Of a stretch of 64,000 nt of DNA, positions 1-8,667 are shown in pieces. Under the pieces are notes generated by a model. That model was not told where the DNA came from. It was given only the letters and a program-made list of their open reading frames with translations, and made no database searches. The DNA comes from Microbacterium sp. W4I20 (GTDB taxonomy: Bacteria > Actinomycetota > Actinomycetes > Actinomycetales > Microbacteriaceae), in assembly GCF_030816505.1 (NCBI RefSeq), contig NZ_JAUSYB010000001.1, forward strand, positions 3,720,001 to 3,784,000, read 5' to 3'. The translations under genes were made by a program, and so were the position numbers. Within the stretch, counting starts at the first letter, position 1, and every line of letters starts with the position of its first letter.

Positions 1-1
1 G

Positions 2-220
2 CTGCACGCGAGTGGACTCCGCGACGTGCCCGCGCGTCTCGAGGCGCTCGGCGCGCTGGCCGGCATGGATGCCACGGCGCTCGCGCGTCAGGCCGTCAGC
101 GCTTTCACCATGGTGCTGCACCTCGAACGCGCACCCGGAGGAGAGAGGCGCATCGCCCAGGCCGGAACCTTCGTGCTGACCGGTGAACGGCTCGGCATCG
201 AGGAGGTGCGACCGTGGTGA
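2..220 (+). CDS. TadA/CpaF-type pilus assembly ATPase, C-terminal end (partial)
   Basis: This is the last 72 codons of a gene that starts left of the window. The peptide has the alpha-helical tail typical of CpaF/TadA secretion ATPases (LHASGLRDVPARLEALGAL, then VSAFTMVLHLER and a GERRI segment). This family powers Flp/Tad pilus assembly at the inner face of the membrane. The Walker motifs lie outside the window, so the family call rests on the tail and on the F-domain, pilin-like and TadE-like genes that follow. Its stop overlaps the start of the next gene, which indicates translational coupling. Confidence 0.75.
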   Translation: MHASGLRDVPARLEALGALAGMDATALARQAVSAFTMVLHLERAPGGERRIAQAGTFVLTGERLGIEEVRPW

Positions 221-1119
221 ATCCGTTCCGACGGTCGCCGACGGCCGTCATCTCGGGAGCGGCGGATGCCGCCACCTCGGTGCAGACGCTGGCGGTGCTG
301 CTGCAGGCCGGAGCCGTTCCGCTGGTCGCCTGGCGCCATCTCGCCGACACCGGTGATGCCCCCGCGGCCGCCATCGTCTCCCGGGTCGACGACGGTGAGC
401 CCCTGCTCGCCGCGATCGAGGCCGAAGGTGGAGCCTGGGCCGATCTCGCTGCCGCGTGGGAGATCGCGACGACCGTCGGCGCGCCCCTTGCCGAGGTGCT
501 GCGGATGATCGCTGAGACGCTGCGCGACGCCGCGTCCGCCGCCGACGATGTGCGCATCGCCCTCGCCGAACCGGCCGGCACGGCCCGACTGCTCCTCTGG
601 ATGCCGTTCGCCGGTCTGCTCCTCGGATTCGCCCTCGGATTCGACACCCTCGGGGTCATCGTCGGGAATCCGCTCGGAGCCGCGTGCGTCGTCGCGGGGC
701 TCCTCCTCGTACTGGCGGCCCGGCGCTGGACCAGGAGGCTGCTGCGGCGAGCGAGTCGCGCGCCGGGGACACCGGGAATGCGTGCGGAGCTGGTCGCGGT
801 CGCGCTCGCCGGAGGGGCGTCCATCGACAGGGCGCTCCGACTCGTCGCGGAGAGCTCGGCGTCCGGAGTCGGCGACGACGAACGCATCCGTGCCGTGCTC
901 GACCTGTCACGTGCGGCGGGCGTCCCGGCGGGGGAGCTGCTCCGGGCGTCTGCGGCTCAGGAGCGGCATGCCTCCCGCATCCAGGGGCGCCTTCGCGCGG
1001 CGAAGCTCTCCACCAGCCTGCTCATCCCGCTCGGGGTGTGCACGCTGCCGGCCTTCCTCCTGCTGGGAGTGGCTCCGCTGCTGCTCAGCGTGCTCTCCTC
1101 GACCCCGTTGCCGTTGTGA
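214..1119 (+). CDS. Type II secretion system F family protein (TadB/TadC-like)
   Basis: This is a 301-residue membrane protein of the GspF/TadB/TadC family, the inner-membrane platform of Tad pilus machines. It starts at GTG 214, with a second GTG directly after it, inside the end of the ATPase gene. A hydrophobic pair sits near residues 125-170 (LLLWMPFAGLLLGFALGF, then VVAGLLLVLAA) and another hydrophobic stretch lies at the C-terminus (LLLGVAPLLLSVL). Only one F-domain gene is present, where many Tad loci have two. A merged or reduced platform is an inference. Confidence 0.8.
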   Translation: MVNPFRRSPTAVISGAADAATSVQTLAVLLQAGAVPLVAWRHLADTGDAPAAAIVSRVDDGEPLLAAIEAEGGAWADLAAAWEIATTVGAPLAEVLRMIAETLRDAASAADDVRIALAEPAGTARLLLWMPFAGLLLGFALGFDTLGVIVGNPLGAACVVAGLLLVLAARRWTRRLLRRASRAPGTPGMRAELVAVALAGGASIDRALRLVAESSASGVGDDERIRAVLDLSRAAGVPAGELLRASAAQERHASRIQGRLRAAKLSTSLLIPLGVCTLPAFLLLGVAPLLLSVLSSTPLPL

Positions 1120-1179
1120 ACGAAAACCCTGTGAACGATCACCAGATGCGTCCGCATCCTCAGAGAAAGAAGGAACACC

Positions 1180-1377
1180 ATGAACACCATCCCCTCCCTC
1201 ACCCGCGGCCGCGCCGCGTCGCTCTTCGGCGACGACTCCGGTGCGGCCACCGCCGAGTACGCGATCACCACCATGGCCGCCGTCGCCTTCGCGGGGCTGC
1301 TGGTCGTCATCATGCGGTCCGATGAGGTGCGCGGCATCCTCACGGATCTTGTGCGGCGGGCGTTGACGGTGTCGTGA
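1180..1377 (+). CDS. DUF4244 family small pilin-like protein
   Basis: This 65-residue protein has a short basic N-terminus, the segment DDSGAATAEYAITTMAAVAF and one membrane helix. The GAATAEYA motif is shared by Flp pilins and DUF4244 proteins of actinobacterial Tad loci. It is probably the pilus subunit or a minor pilin. AGAAAGAAGG stands before its ATG as a ribosome binding site. It sits between the F-domain gene and two TadE-like genes, as expected for the structural gene. Confidence 0.85.
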   Translation: MNTIPSLTRGRAASLFGDDSGAATAEYAITTMAAVAFAGLLVVIMRSDEVRGILTDLVRRALTVS

Positions 1378-1736
1378 TGCGGGCGACTCCCAGGAAGCCG
1401 TTGCTCCGGGAGGATCGCGGTTCGGTCGCGGCCGAACTCGCGCTCGCGCTTCCCGCCGTCGTGCTCGCGCTGTTGCTGGGCGCGGGTGCGCTGGGAGCAG
1501 CCTCCCGACAGGTCGCACTGCAGGATGCCTCTGCCGATGCGGCTCGTCTGCTCGGACGGGGAGAGGGGGCGGATGCCGCGGCGGGAACGGTGCAGCGGGC
1601 GGTCCCCGGCGCCACGGTGTCATCCTCTCTCTCCGGCGACCTGGTCTGCGTCACGACCTCGCTCGAGGTCACGATCGGTGCCGTCATCCGGATCCCGGTG
1701 CGGGCGTCGAGCTGCGCGCTCGCCGGGGGGCTCTGA
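1374..1736 (+). CDS. TadE-like pilus assembly protein
   Basis: This is a 120-residue protein with an N-terminal TadE signature: DRGSVAAELALALPAVVLAL is a charged turn followed by a single membrane helix. TadE proteins are pseudopilins anchored in the membrane. The start is GTG 1374, overlapping the DUF4244 stop; the ATG three bases on (1377) is an alternative. The stop overlaps the next start, so the operon is tightly coupled. The rest of the protein is a small extracytoplasmic domain with two cysteines. Confidence 0.8.
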   Translation: MMRATPRKPLLREDRGSVAAELALALPAVVLALLLGAGALGAASRQVALQDASADAARLLGRGEGADAAAGTVQRAVPGATVSSSLSGDLVCVTTSLEVTIGAVIRIPVRASSCALAGGL

Positions 1737-2065
1737 TGGCGGGCTCGGCGCTCGCCGCGGGCGTCCTCGCCGCGGCCGCGGCGCTGTCCCTAGGACTCAC
1801 CGTGGTCGGCGGCGCGGCGGTGGTCGCGCAGCGCACGGCCGGGGCGGCGGATGCGGCAGCGCTTGCGGCCGCCGATGCCGCCAGCGGTGCGGTGCCCTCC
1901 GCAGACGAGCCCTGCACGCTGGCCGGGAGGGTGGCGCGGGCAGCCGGCGCCACCCTCACCGGCTGCCGGGTCGAGGGCTTCGTGGCGACCGTGGAGGTGC
2001 AGGCGGCGTACGCTGGTCTGGCTGCCGTCTCCCGCGCCCGTGCCGGGCCACCCGAGGGTCAATGA
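1736..2065 (+). CDS. Rv3654c-family TadE-like protein
   Basis: This 109-residue protein begins with a hydrophobic segment (residues 2-30) followed by RTAGAADAAALAAADAASG. That Ala/Asp-rich stretch is typical of the Rv3654c group found at the end of actinobacterial Tad operons. Two cysteines (in EPCTLAG and TGCRVEG) could form a disulfide outside the membrane. It is the last gene of the operon and is followed by topA, the same order as in mycobacteria. The family is recognised by pattern and its precise role is unknown. Confidence 0.8.
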   Translation: MAGSALAAGVLAAAAALSLGLTVVGGAAVVAQRTAGAADAAALAAADAASGAVPSADEPCTLAGRVARAAGATLTGCRVEGFVATVEVQAAYAGLAAVSRARAGPPEGQ

Positions 2066-2083
2066 CGGCGGCGCGACCTCACT

Positions 2084-2107
2084 CACTGTGAATGACCCCG
2101 CACAGTG
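2084..2107 (+). promoter_or_regulatory. Inverted repeat and promoter region before topA
   Basis: CACTGTG (2084-2090) and its exact reverse complement CACAGTG (2101-2107) are separated by ten bases. A plausible -10, TATGGT, follows at 2113-2118, and the topA ribosome binding site GAAAGGA lies a little further on. The repeat could be an operator for a topology- or stress-responsive regulator, or a weak terminator for the pilus operon. Only the repeat itself is seen directly. Confidence 0.4.
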
Positions 2108-2142
2108 GTGTGTATGGTGTGCTTCGAAGAAAGGACGCCCCC

Positions 2143-5055
2143 TTGGCTGAAGGCAAGAAGCTCGTCATCGTCGAGTCCCCGACGAAGATGCGGTCTATTC
2201 AGGGATACCTCGGCGACGGTTACGAGGTGCTCAGCTCGGTCGGGCACATCCGCGACCTCGCCGACAAGAAGGACATCCCGGCCGCCGACAAGGAGGCATA
2301 CGGGAAGTACTCGATCGACATCGAGAACGGCTTCGACCCCTACTACGTCGTCTCCGACCGCAAGACGAAGACGGTCGCCGAACTCAAGCGGGCGCTGAAG
2401 ACCGCCGACGAGCTCCTGCTCGCCACTGATGAGGACCGCGAAGGCGAGGCGATCGCCTGGCACCTGCTGGAGACGCTGAAGCCCAAGGTCCCGGTCAAGC
2501 GGATGGTGTTCCACGAGATCACCAAGGATGCGATCCAGGCCGCGGTCGGCAACACCCGTGAGCTCGACCATGACCTCGTCGATGCCCAGGAGACCCGTCG
2601 GATCCTCGACCGCCTGTACGGCTGGGACGTCTCGCCGGTGCTCTGGTACAAGGTGAAGACCGGTATCTCCGCGGGCCGCGTGCAGTCCGCCGCGACGCGC
2701 CTGATCGTCGACCGGGAACGCGAGCGCATGGCGTTCACCTCTGCCGAGTACTGGGACGTCGATGCCGACGCCGCCGCGACCGGCACGCACTTCAAGATCC
2801 GGCTCGTCCGCGTGGACGGCGGGCAGCTCGCCCGGGGAACCGACTTCGACGACGAGGGAAAGCTGAAGAAGGCCGTCGTCATCCTCGACGAGGCCACCGC
2901 GGCCGCACTCGCGCAGGCGGTCGACGCGGTGGGCGCGGGAACCGTCACCAAGGTCGAGGCGAAGCCCGGCACGCGCAGCCCGTACGCGCCGTTCACGACC
3001 TCGACCCTGCAGCAGGAGGCCGGCCGCAAGCTCTCGATGGGTGCGAAGCAGGCGATGGGCGTCGCCCAGCGTCTGTACGAGAAGGGGTACATCACCTATA
3101 TGCGAACGGACTCCACGGCGCTGAGCACCCAAGCGGTGCAGGCGGCGCGGAGCCAGGCCGTCGCGCTGTACGGCGACGCCGCCGTGCCGCTGAAGCCGCG
3201 CGTCTACAAGTCCAAGAGCAAGAACGCCCAGGAGGCGCACGAGGCGATCCGTCCCTCGGGTGAGAACTTCCGGAAGCCCTCGTCGCTCTCTGGCGAACTC
3301 GACCGAGACGAGCAGCGGCTGTACGACCTGATCTGGAAGCGCACCGTCGCCAGCCAGATGGCCGACGCGAAGTATGAGACGACCACGGTCACGATCGCCG
3401 TCGACACGTCGTCCGAGCTCAAGGGAGCGAGCGCCGCCCAGCTGGCCGAGTTCACGGCATCCGGCACCGTGTACACCTTCAAGGGATTCCTCGAAGCGTA
3501 CGAAGAGGGGCGCGACGAGAAGCGCGGCGATGCGGATGCCGCCGAGAACCAGTCCCTCCCCGCCGTCGCCGTGGGCGACGAACTCGCCGTGGCGGATGCC
3601 GAGGCGAAGGGCCACCGCACGACGCCCAAGCCCCGCTACACGGAGGCCTCGCTCGTCAAGGTCCTCGAGGAGAAGGGCATCGGCCGCCCGTCGACCTTCG
3701 CCTCCATCCCCGAGACGATCCTCGATCGCGGCTACGCCGTCAAGCGCGGTCAGGCGCTCGTGCCCACCTGGCTCGCCTTCAGCGTCGTGCGCCTCCTCGA
3801 AGAGCACTTCGCCGACCTCGTCGACTACGACTTCACGGCCGCACTCGAAGACGACCTCGACACCATCGCCCGTGGAGAGCGCAACCGGGTGGAGTGGCTG
3901 AAGTCGTTCTACTTCGGCTCGGACTCGCGCACCGGTCTGCGTCAGGTCGTCGACAACCTCGGCGAGATCGACGCCCGCGCGCTGAACTCGACGCGGATCA
4001 CCGACACGGCGACGTTGCGGTTCGGCAAGTACGGCCCGTACCTCGAGATCGCCGACCCGGAGAACCCCGAGGCGAAGCCGCGCATCGTCAACGTGCCGGA
4101 AGACCTCGCTCCCGACGAACTGACCGCGGCCAAGGCGCAGGAGCTCATCGATGCTCCGGTCGCCGGAGACCGCGTGCTGGGAGAGAACCCCGAGAACGGC
4201 AAGATCGTCGTCGTGAAGGACGGCCGGTTCGGTCCGTACGTGCAGGAGAACGATCCGGTGTCCGAAGATGCCGCGGTGGACGAGTCCACCGGAGAGGTCG
4301 TCGACAAGCCCAAGCCGAAGCGCGGGGCGAAGAAGGACACGGCCCCGAAGCCGCGCACCGGATCGCTCTTCCGTTCGATGTCGGTTGACTCGATCGACCT
4401 CGACACCGCTCTCCAGTTGCTGAGTCTCCCGCGCGTCGTGGGCGTCGACCCGGAATCGGGCGACGAGATCACGGCGCAGAACGGCCGATTCGGTCCGTAC
4501 CTGAAGAAGGGCACGGACTCCCGCTCGCTCGAGAGCGAATCGCAGATCTTCGACGTCACGCTCGAGCAGGCGCTCGAGATCTACGCGCAGCCGAAGTACG
4601 GAGCGGGTCGCCGTGCGTCCAGCGCGCTCGCCGAGTTCGAGGCAGACCCGGTCAGCGGCAAGCCGATCCGCATCCGCGACGGCCGTTTCGGCGCGTATGT
4701 GACCGACAGCGAGACGAACGTGACGATCCCGCGCGGGCAGAAGGTCGAGGACATCACGTTCGAGGTCGCTGTGGAGATGCTGGCGGAAAAGCGCGCGAAG
4801 GGTCCGGCTCCCAAGCGCGGTGCCCGGACGGCCGCGAAGAAGGCACCCGCGAAGAAGGCACCCGCGAAGAAGACACCGGCGAAGAAGACGGCAGCGAAGA
4901 AGCCCGCCGCCAAGACGACGGCCGCGACCTCGACGGCGAAGAAGCCCGCCGCCAAGAAGGCCACCGGCACCGCGACCGCCGCAGCCCGGTCGGCGGCAGC
5001 CAAGAAGGCGGCCGCCACCCGGGCGGCGAATGCCGCTGCCAAGGCGGACTCGTGA
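2143..5055 (+). CDS. topA: DNA topoisomerase I (type IA)
   Basis: This enzyme relaxes negative supercoils by nicking one DNA strand through a tyrosine. The TTG at 2143 is preferred over ATG 2092 because GAAAGGA stands upstream and the family N-terminus begins AEGKKLVIVESPTK. The TOPRIM motif DEDREGEAIAWHL and the catalytic loop ITYMRTDST (Tyr near residue 319) are intact. Four FGxY-type C-terminal repeats (RFGKYGPYLE, RFGPYVQEND, RFGPYLKKG, RFGAYVTDSE) replace the zinc fingers of enterobacterial enzymes. The last 70 or so residues are a low-complexity Lys/Ala/Pro tail (AKKAPAKK units), as in actinobacterial TopA, where such tails aid processivity. The total is 970 residues. Confidence 0.97.
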   Translation: MAEGKKLVIVESPTKMRSIQGYLGDGYEVLSSVGHIRDLADKKDIPAADKEAYGKYSIDIENGFDPYYVVSDRKTKTVAELKRALKTADELLLATDEDREGEAIAWHLLETLKPKVPVKRMVFHEITKDAIQAAVGNTRELDHDLVDAQETRRILDRLYGWDVSPVLWYKVKTGISAGRVQSAATRLIVDRERERMAFTSAEYWDVDADAAATGTHFKIRLVRVDGGQLARGTDFDDEGKLKKAVVILDEATAAALAQAVDAVGAGTVTKVEAKPGTRSPYAPFTTSTLQQEAGRKLSMGAKQAMGVAQRLYEKGYITYMRTDSTALSTQAVQAARSQAVALYGDAAVPLKPRVYKSKSKNAQEAHEAIRPSGENFRKPSSLSGELDRDEQRLYDLIWKRTVASQMADAKYETTTVTIAVDTSSELKGASAAQLAEFTASGTVYTFKGFLEAYEEGRDEKRGDADAAENQSLPAVAVGDELAVADAEAKGHRTTPKPRYTEASLVKVLEEKGIGRPSTFASIPETILDRGYAVKRGQALVPTWLAFSVVRLLEEHFADLVDYDFTAALEDDLDTIARGERNRVEWLKSFYFGSDSRTGLRQVVDNLGEIDARALNSTRITDTATLRFGKYGPYLEIADPENPEAKPRIVNVPEDLAPDELTAAKAQELIDAPVAGDRVLGENPENGKIVVVKDGRFGPYVQENDPVSEDAAVDESTGEVVDKPKPKRGAKKDTAPKPRTGSLFRSMSVDSIDLDTALQLLSLPRVVGVDPESGDEITAQNGRFGPYLKKGTDSRSLESESQIFDVTLEQALEIYAQPKYGAGRRASSALAEFEADPVSGKPIRIRDGRFGAYVTDSETNVTIPRGQKVEDITFEVAVEMLAEKRAKGPAPKRGARTAAKKAPAKKAPAKKTPAKKTAAKKPAAKTTAATSTAKKPAAKKATGTATAAARSAAAKKAAATRAANAAAKADS

Positions 5056-5687
5056 CCGCAGGTCCCGGTGTGTGGATCACGCTCGAAGGCGGAGACGGCT
5101 CGGGCAAGACCACACAGTCGAACCTGCTCGCCTCGTGGCTGACGGATGCCGGACACACGGTCGTGCGTACCCGTGAACCGGGTGGCTCAGAGGTCGGGCA
5201 GCTGATCCGCGACATCGTGCTGCACCACCGCGGCGACATCGCGCCCCGCGCCGAGGCGCTGCTGTATGCGGCCGACCGCGCCCATCACGTCGCCGCGGTG
5301 GTCCGCCCGGCTCTCGCCCGCGGTGAGGTGGTGCTGCAGGACCGCTACCTGGACTCCTCGGTCGCCTACCAGGGCGCCGGACGGGTGCTCGATGCGACCG
5401 AGATCCGCGAGCTGTCGCTCTGGGCCGCCGAGGGTGCGCTGCCCGACCTGACCGTGCTGCTCGACCTCGATCCGGCCGCGGCCCGCGTCCGTCTCGACTC
5501 GGCGGACAAGCCGTTCGACCGCCTCGAGGCCGAGAAGGCCGAGTTCCACGGTCGCGTCCGCGACGCATATCTCGCGCTCTCCGCCGCAGAGCCGGAGCGG
5601 TTCCTGGTGGTGGATGCTGCGGCATCCGCCGATGAGATCGCCACCCGCATCCGAGACCGCGTCGACGAACTGCTCGCCTCCCGCTGA
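5052..5687 (+). CDS. tmk: Thymidylate kinase (dTMP kinase)
   Basis: This enzyme phosphorylates dTMP to dTDP in the cytoplasm. It has 211 residues. The P-loop is LEGGDGSGKTTQ near the N-terminus, the DR(Y) motif is QDRYLDSSVAYQGAGR, and TREPGG is the substrate-binding segment; all are intact. It starts at GTG 5052, overlapping the topA stop by 4 bases, so the two are translated as a unit. The topA-tmk-holB order is conserved in Actinobacteria. Confidence 0.96.
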   Translation: MTAGPGVWITLEGGDGSGKTTQSNLLASWLTDAGHTVVRTREPGGSEVGQLIRDIVLHHRGDIAPRAEALLYAADRAHHVAAVVRPALARGEVVLQDRYLDSSVAYQGAGRVLDATEIRELSLWAAEGALPDLTVLLDLDPAAARVRLDSADKPFDRLEAEKAEFHGRVRDAYLALSAAEPERFLVVDAAASADEIATRIRDRVDELLASR

Positions 5688-5748
5688 CCCGCGCGTCCCA
5701 CCCGGGGTGGGTGCCGTGGGTGTCGGTGCTCCCGATTAGGCTGAGGAC

Positions 5749-6906
5749 ATGCCCCAGACCGTCGCCGCCCCGTTCCCGTGGGCCGACGTATGGGGGCAAG
5801 ACGCCGCTGTCGAGACACTGCGCGCCGCCGCATCCGATCCCGCCGCCCTCTCGCACGCCTGGCTCATCACGGGCCCACCCGGTTCCGGTCGTTCCACGCT
5901 CGCGCACGCGTTCGCCGCGGCACTGATCGCGGACCACCCCGAAGACGAGAACACCATGCGGCAGGTGCTGGCCGGCACCCATCCCGATGTCACGGCGCTC
6001 CGCACCGACAAGGTGATCATCACGATCGCCGAGGCCCGCGCCCTCGTGGAACGGTCGTACTTCGCGCCGTCCGCCGGCCGCTACCGGGTCATCGTGGTCG
6101 AAGACGCCGACCGCATGGTCGAGCGCACATCGAACGTGCTGCTCAAGGCCCTCGAGGAGCCGCCCGAGCAGACGGTCTGGGTCCTGTGCGCCCCGAGCGA
6201 GGCCGATCTGCTGCCGACCATCCGTTCCCGCGTGCGCTCGCTGCGACTCCGCGAGCCCGACGTCGCCGACGTGGCACGGTTGATCAGCCTCCGCACCGGT
6301 GTCGACGAGACCATCGCCGAGCAGGCCGCCCGCCACGCGCAGCGCCACATCGGCATGGCGCAGCGGCTCGCGACCGACGAATCCGCGCGACGCCGTCGCG
6401 ACGACACGCTCCGGTCCGTGCTGGGAGTACGCGGCGTCGGCGACGCGGTCGAGGTCGCCGGTCGTATCATCCAGGCAGCGACAGAAGACGCCAAGGCCCT
6501 CACCGCTGAGCGTGACGCGACCGAACGGGCCTCGCTGCTGCACACGATCGGCATCGCCGAGGGACAGGCCGTGCCGCCGGCACTGCGCACCCAGCTGTCC
6601 GCGCTCGAAGACGATCAGAAGAAGCGGGCCACCCGCAGCCTGCGCGACGGCATCGACCGCGTGCTCACCGATCTGCAGTCGCTCTTCCGCGATGTCGTGA
6701 TGCTGCAGTTCGGCCGGGGGGACGATCTGATCAACCGCGAGCTGCGTGACGAGCTGAGCGCGCTCGCGTCCGCCTGGCCTGAGACCCGTACTCTTGTCGT
6801 ACTTGACCACCTTGCCGAGACGCGGCAGTCGCTGGAGCGCAACATCGCCCCGCTGCTCGCCCTGGAGAGCTTGCTCGTGACCATCACGAGCGGGAGGAAA
6901 CCGTGA
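5749..6906 (+). CDS. holB: DNA polymerase III subunit delta prime
   Basis: This is a clamp-loader AAA+ subunit of 385 residues. It carries a P-loop-like GPPGSGRST (near residue 43), VVEDADRM and LLKALEEPPEQTVW, which match delta prime and the DnaX/RuvB-like fold, followed by the SRV sensor segment. The cysteines of the usual zinc module, expected just before LAGTHPDV, are absent: the segment reads HPEDENTMRQ. TAGGCT at 5737-5742 lies exactly six bases before the ATG, which suggests a leaderless transcript independent of tmk. Confidence 0.93.
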   Translation: MPQTVAAPFPWADVWGQDAAVETLRAAASDPAALSHAWLITGPPGSGRSTLAHAFAAALIADHPEDENTMRQVLAGTHPDVTALRTDKVIITIAEARALVERSYFAPSAGRYRVIVVEDADRMVERTSNVLLKALEEPPEQTVWVLCAPSEADLLPTIRSRVRSLRLREPDVADVARLISLRTGVDETIAEQAARHAQRHIGMAQRLATDESARRRRDDTLRSVLGVRGVGDAVEVAGRIIQAATEDAKALTAERDATERASLLHTIGIAEGQAVPPALRTQLSALEDDQKKRATRSLRDGIDRVLTDLQSLFRDVVMLQFGRGDDLINRELRDELSALASAWPETRTLVVLDHLAETRQSLERNIAPLLALESLLVTITSGRKP

Positions 6907-8459
6907 ACACTCGATCCACTTCCCGCTTCCGTCGCCTCGCCGTCGTCATCGCGGGTCTCGCTGCGGCATCCGTGGCGCTCTCGGGGTGCCTGTACGCGAT
7001 GATCCCCGAGCAGGCCGCACCGCGTCCCTCGAAGACGAACACGCCCGACACCGAGGGTGTCGCCGCCGATCTGCTTCCGTTCTACTCGCAGAAGCTGGAG
7101 TGGACCGACTGCGGCACCGGCTTCGACTGCACCGAGGTGACGACGCCCCTCGACTGGGAGAACCCCGGCGAGGGAGACATCACCCTGTCGGTCGTGCGTC
7201 ACCAGGCCGAGGGCACGGCGATCGGCTCGCTGCTCACCAACCCGGGCGGACCGGGCGCCAGCGGCGTCTCACTCGTGAAGGACAGCCTTGACTTCGCCGT
7301 CGGAGCCGACCTCATCGAGAACTACGACGTGATCGGATTCGACCCCCGCGGAGTCGGGGAGTCGACGCCCGTGACCTGCTACGACGCGACCGACATGGAC
7401 GCCTACCTCTACACGATCCCGGCCGCGAAGCGGGGGAGCGCCGAGTGGGAGGCCGAGCTGCTCGATGCGCACACGGCGTTCGCCGAGGCGTGCGACGCCA
7501 ACAGCGGCGGCATCCTCCCGCACATCACGACGATCAACGCGGCCCGCGACATGGACCTCATCCGCGCTTTGCTGGGCGACAAGGAGCTGAACTACCTCGG
7601 CTACTCGTACGGCACGTTCCTCGGTGCGACGTACGCCAAGCTCTACCCCGAGAAGGCCGGCCGACTGGTGCTCGATGGCGCGATCGACCCCGCCGTCCCC
7701 GGGCTCGAGGTCGGCGCCACCCAGGCTCTCGGCTTCGAATCGGCGCTGCGCGCCTTCATGCAGAGCTGCCTCGACTCCGGCTCCTGCCCTTTCAACGGTT
7801 CGGTCGACGATGCCATGGCCGATCTCGGAGCGCTGCTCGCCAGCGCCGATCGAGCGCCGCTGGAGAACGGCGACGGACGCCTGCTGGGCGCGGACTCGCT
7901 GATGACCGCCGTCATCGCCGCCCTGTACTCGGAGGACAACTGGAGCTTCCTCTGGGAGACGCTGGGCGAGGTGCTCCAGGGTGATCCGACGAACGCGTTC
8001 TACCTCGCGGACTTCTACAACTCGCGCGAGGACGGCACGTACACCGACAACTCGACCGAGGCGTTCCGCGCGTACAACTGCATGGACTACCCGGTCGAGG
8101 ACGACCCTGACGCCGAGGCCGCGATCGAGAAGAAGATCGCCGAGGGGGCGCCGACGATCGCGCCGTATTGGACCGGTCCCGACTCGTGCTCCGTCTGGCC
8201 GTACCCGCCCACCGGCACCCGCGCCGAGATCACGGCCGAGGGGGCGGGCCCCATCCTCGTGATCGGCACGACGAACGACCCGGCGACTCCGTACGAGTGG
8301 TCCGAATCGCTCGCGGGTCAGCTCGAGGAAGGCGTGCTCATCACCCGCGTCGGTGAGGGGCACACCGGCTACAACAAGGGCAACTCGTGCGTCGACGATG
8401 CCGTCGAGGGCTTCCTCCTCGACGACGTGGTTCCGGAAGACGGTCTGCGCTGCGAGTGA
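6903..8459 (+). CDS. Secreted alpha/beta hydrolase lipoprotein (tripeptidyl aminopeptidase-like)
   Basis: This 518-residue protein has a lipoprotein signal (RRLAVVIAGLAAASVALSGC, lipobox LSGC). The alpha/beta hydrolase core carries the nucleophile in GYSYG (Ser near residue 235). The C-terminal TAP-like region supplies the acid in TTNDPATPYE and the histidine in GEGHTGYN. Relatives (SlpD/SlpE/Tap of Streptomyces, CaeA of mycobacteria) cleave small peptides or esters at the cell surface. It starts at GTG 6903, overlapping the holB stop by 4 bases. The substrate cannot be told from sequence. Confidence 0.88.
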   Translation: MNTRSTSRFRRLAVVIAGLAAASVALSGCLYAMIPEQAAPRPSKTNTPDTEGVAADLLPFYSQKLEWTDCGTGFDCTEVTTPLDWENPGEGDITLSVVRHQAEGTAIGSLLTNPGGPGASGVSLVKDSLDFAVGADLIENYDVIGFDPRGVGESTPVTCYDATDMDAYLYTIPAAKRGSAEWEAELLDAHTAFAEACDANSGGILPHITTINAARDMDLIRALLGDKELNYLGYSYGTFLGATYAKLYPEKAGRLVLDGAIDPAVPGLEVGATQALGFESALRAFMQSCLDSGSCPFNGSVDDAMADLGALLASADRAPLENGDGRLLGADSLMTAVIAALYSEDNWSFLWETLGEVLQGDPTNAFYLADFYNSREDGTYTDNSTEAFRAYNCMDYPVEDDPDAEAAIEKKIAEGAPTIAPYWTGPDSCSVWPYPPTGTRAEITAEGAGPILVIGTTNDPATPYEWSESLAGQLEEGVLITRVGEGHTGYNKGNSCVDDAVEGFLLDDVVPEDGLRCE

Positions 8460-8470
8460 TCGCGGCTCGA

Positions 8471-8500
8471 TTCGCGACGAGCCGCGAGACAGGGTAATAT
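8471..8500 (+). promoter_or_regulatory. Probable tRNA-Thr promoter
   Basis: TAATAT (8495-8500) is a good -10. TTCGCG (8471-8476) or TCGCGA one base later serves as a weak -35 at 17-18 bases. Transcription would start near 8507, about 22 bases before the mature tRNA. Confidence 0.4.
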
Positions 8501-8528
8501 CGGTGATCGTGCCGCTCACGCGTCGCAC

Positions 8529-8601
8529 GCCGCCTTAGCTCAGTCGGCAGAGCATCTCACTCGTAATGAGAAGGTCGTCAGTTCGATTCTGACAGGCGGC
8601 T
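8529..8601 (+). tRNA. tRNA-Thr (anticodon CGT)
   Basis: This is a full cloverleaf of 73 bases. The acceptor stem GCCGCCT pairs with AGGCGGC, the D arm contains TAGCTCAGTCGGCAGAGC, the anticodon loop is CTCGTAA and the T arm contains GTTCGATTC. The anticodon CGT reads ACG threonine codons. No CCA is encoded. Confidence 0.97.
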
Positions 8602-8604
8602 CCG

Positions 8605-8639
8605 AAGGCCCCGTGATGCGAAGAACATCACGGGGCCTT
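8605..8639 (+). terminator. Terminator after tRNA-Thr
   Basis: A 14-bp perfect stem (AAGGCCCCGTGATG with CATCACGGGGCCTT) and a 7-base loop begin four bases after the tRNA. The downstream T-run is short. Confidence 0.85.
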
Positions 8640-8667
8640 TCCCGTTCCCACCGCGTACCCTCGAAGC

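Noticed and set aside
2083..3807. 574-codon open frame on the minus strand opposite topA
   Set aside because: It is an antisense shadow of a gene with strong codon bias; its product is low-complexity and matches no family, while topA is certain.
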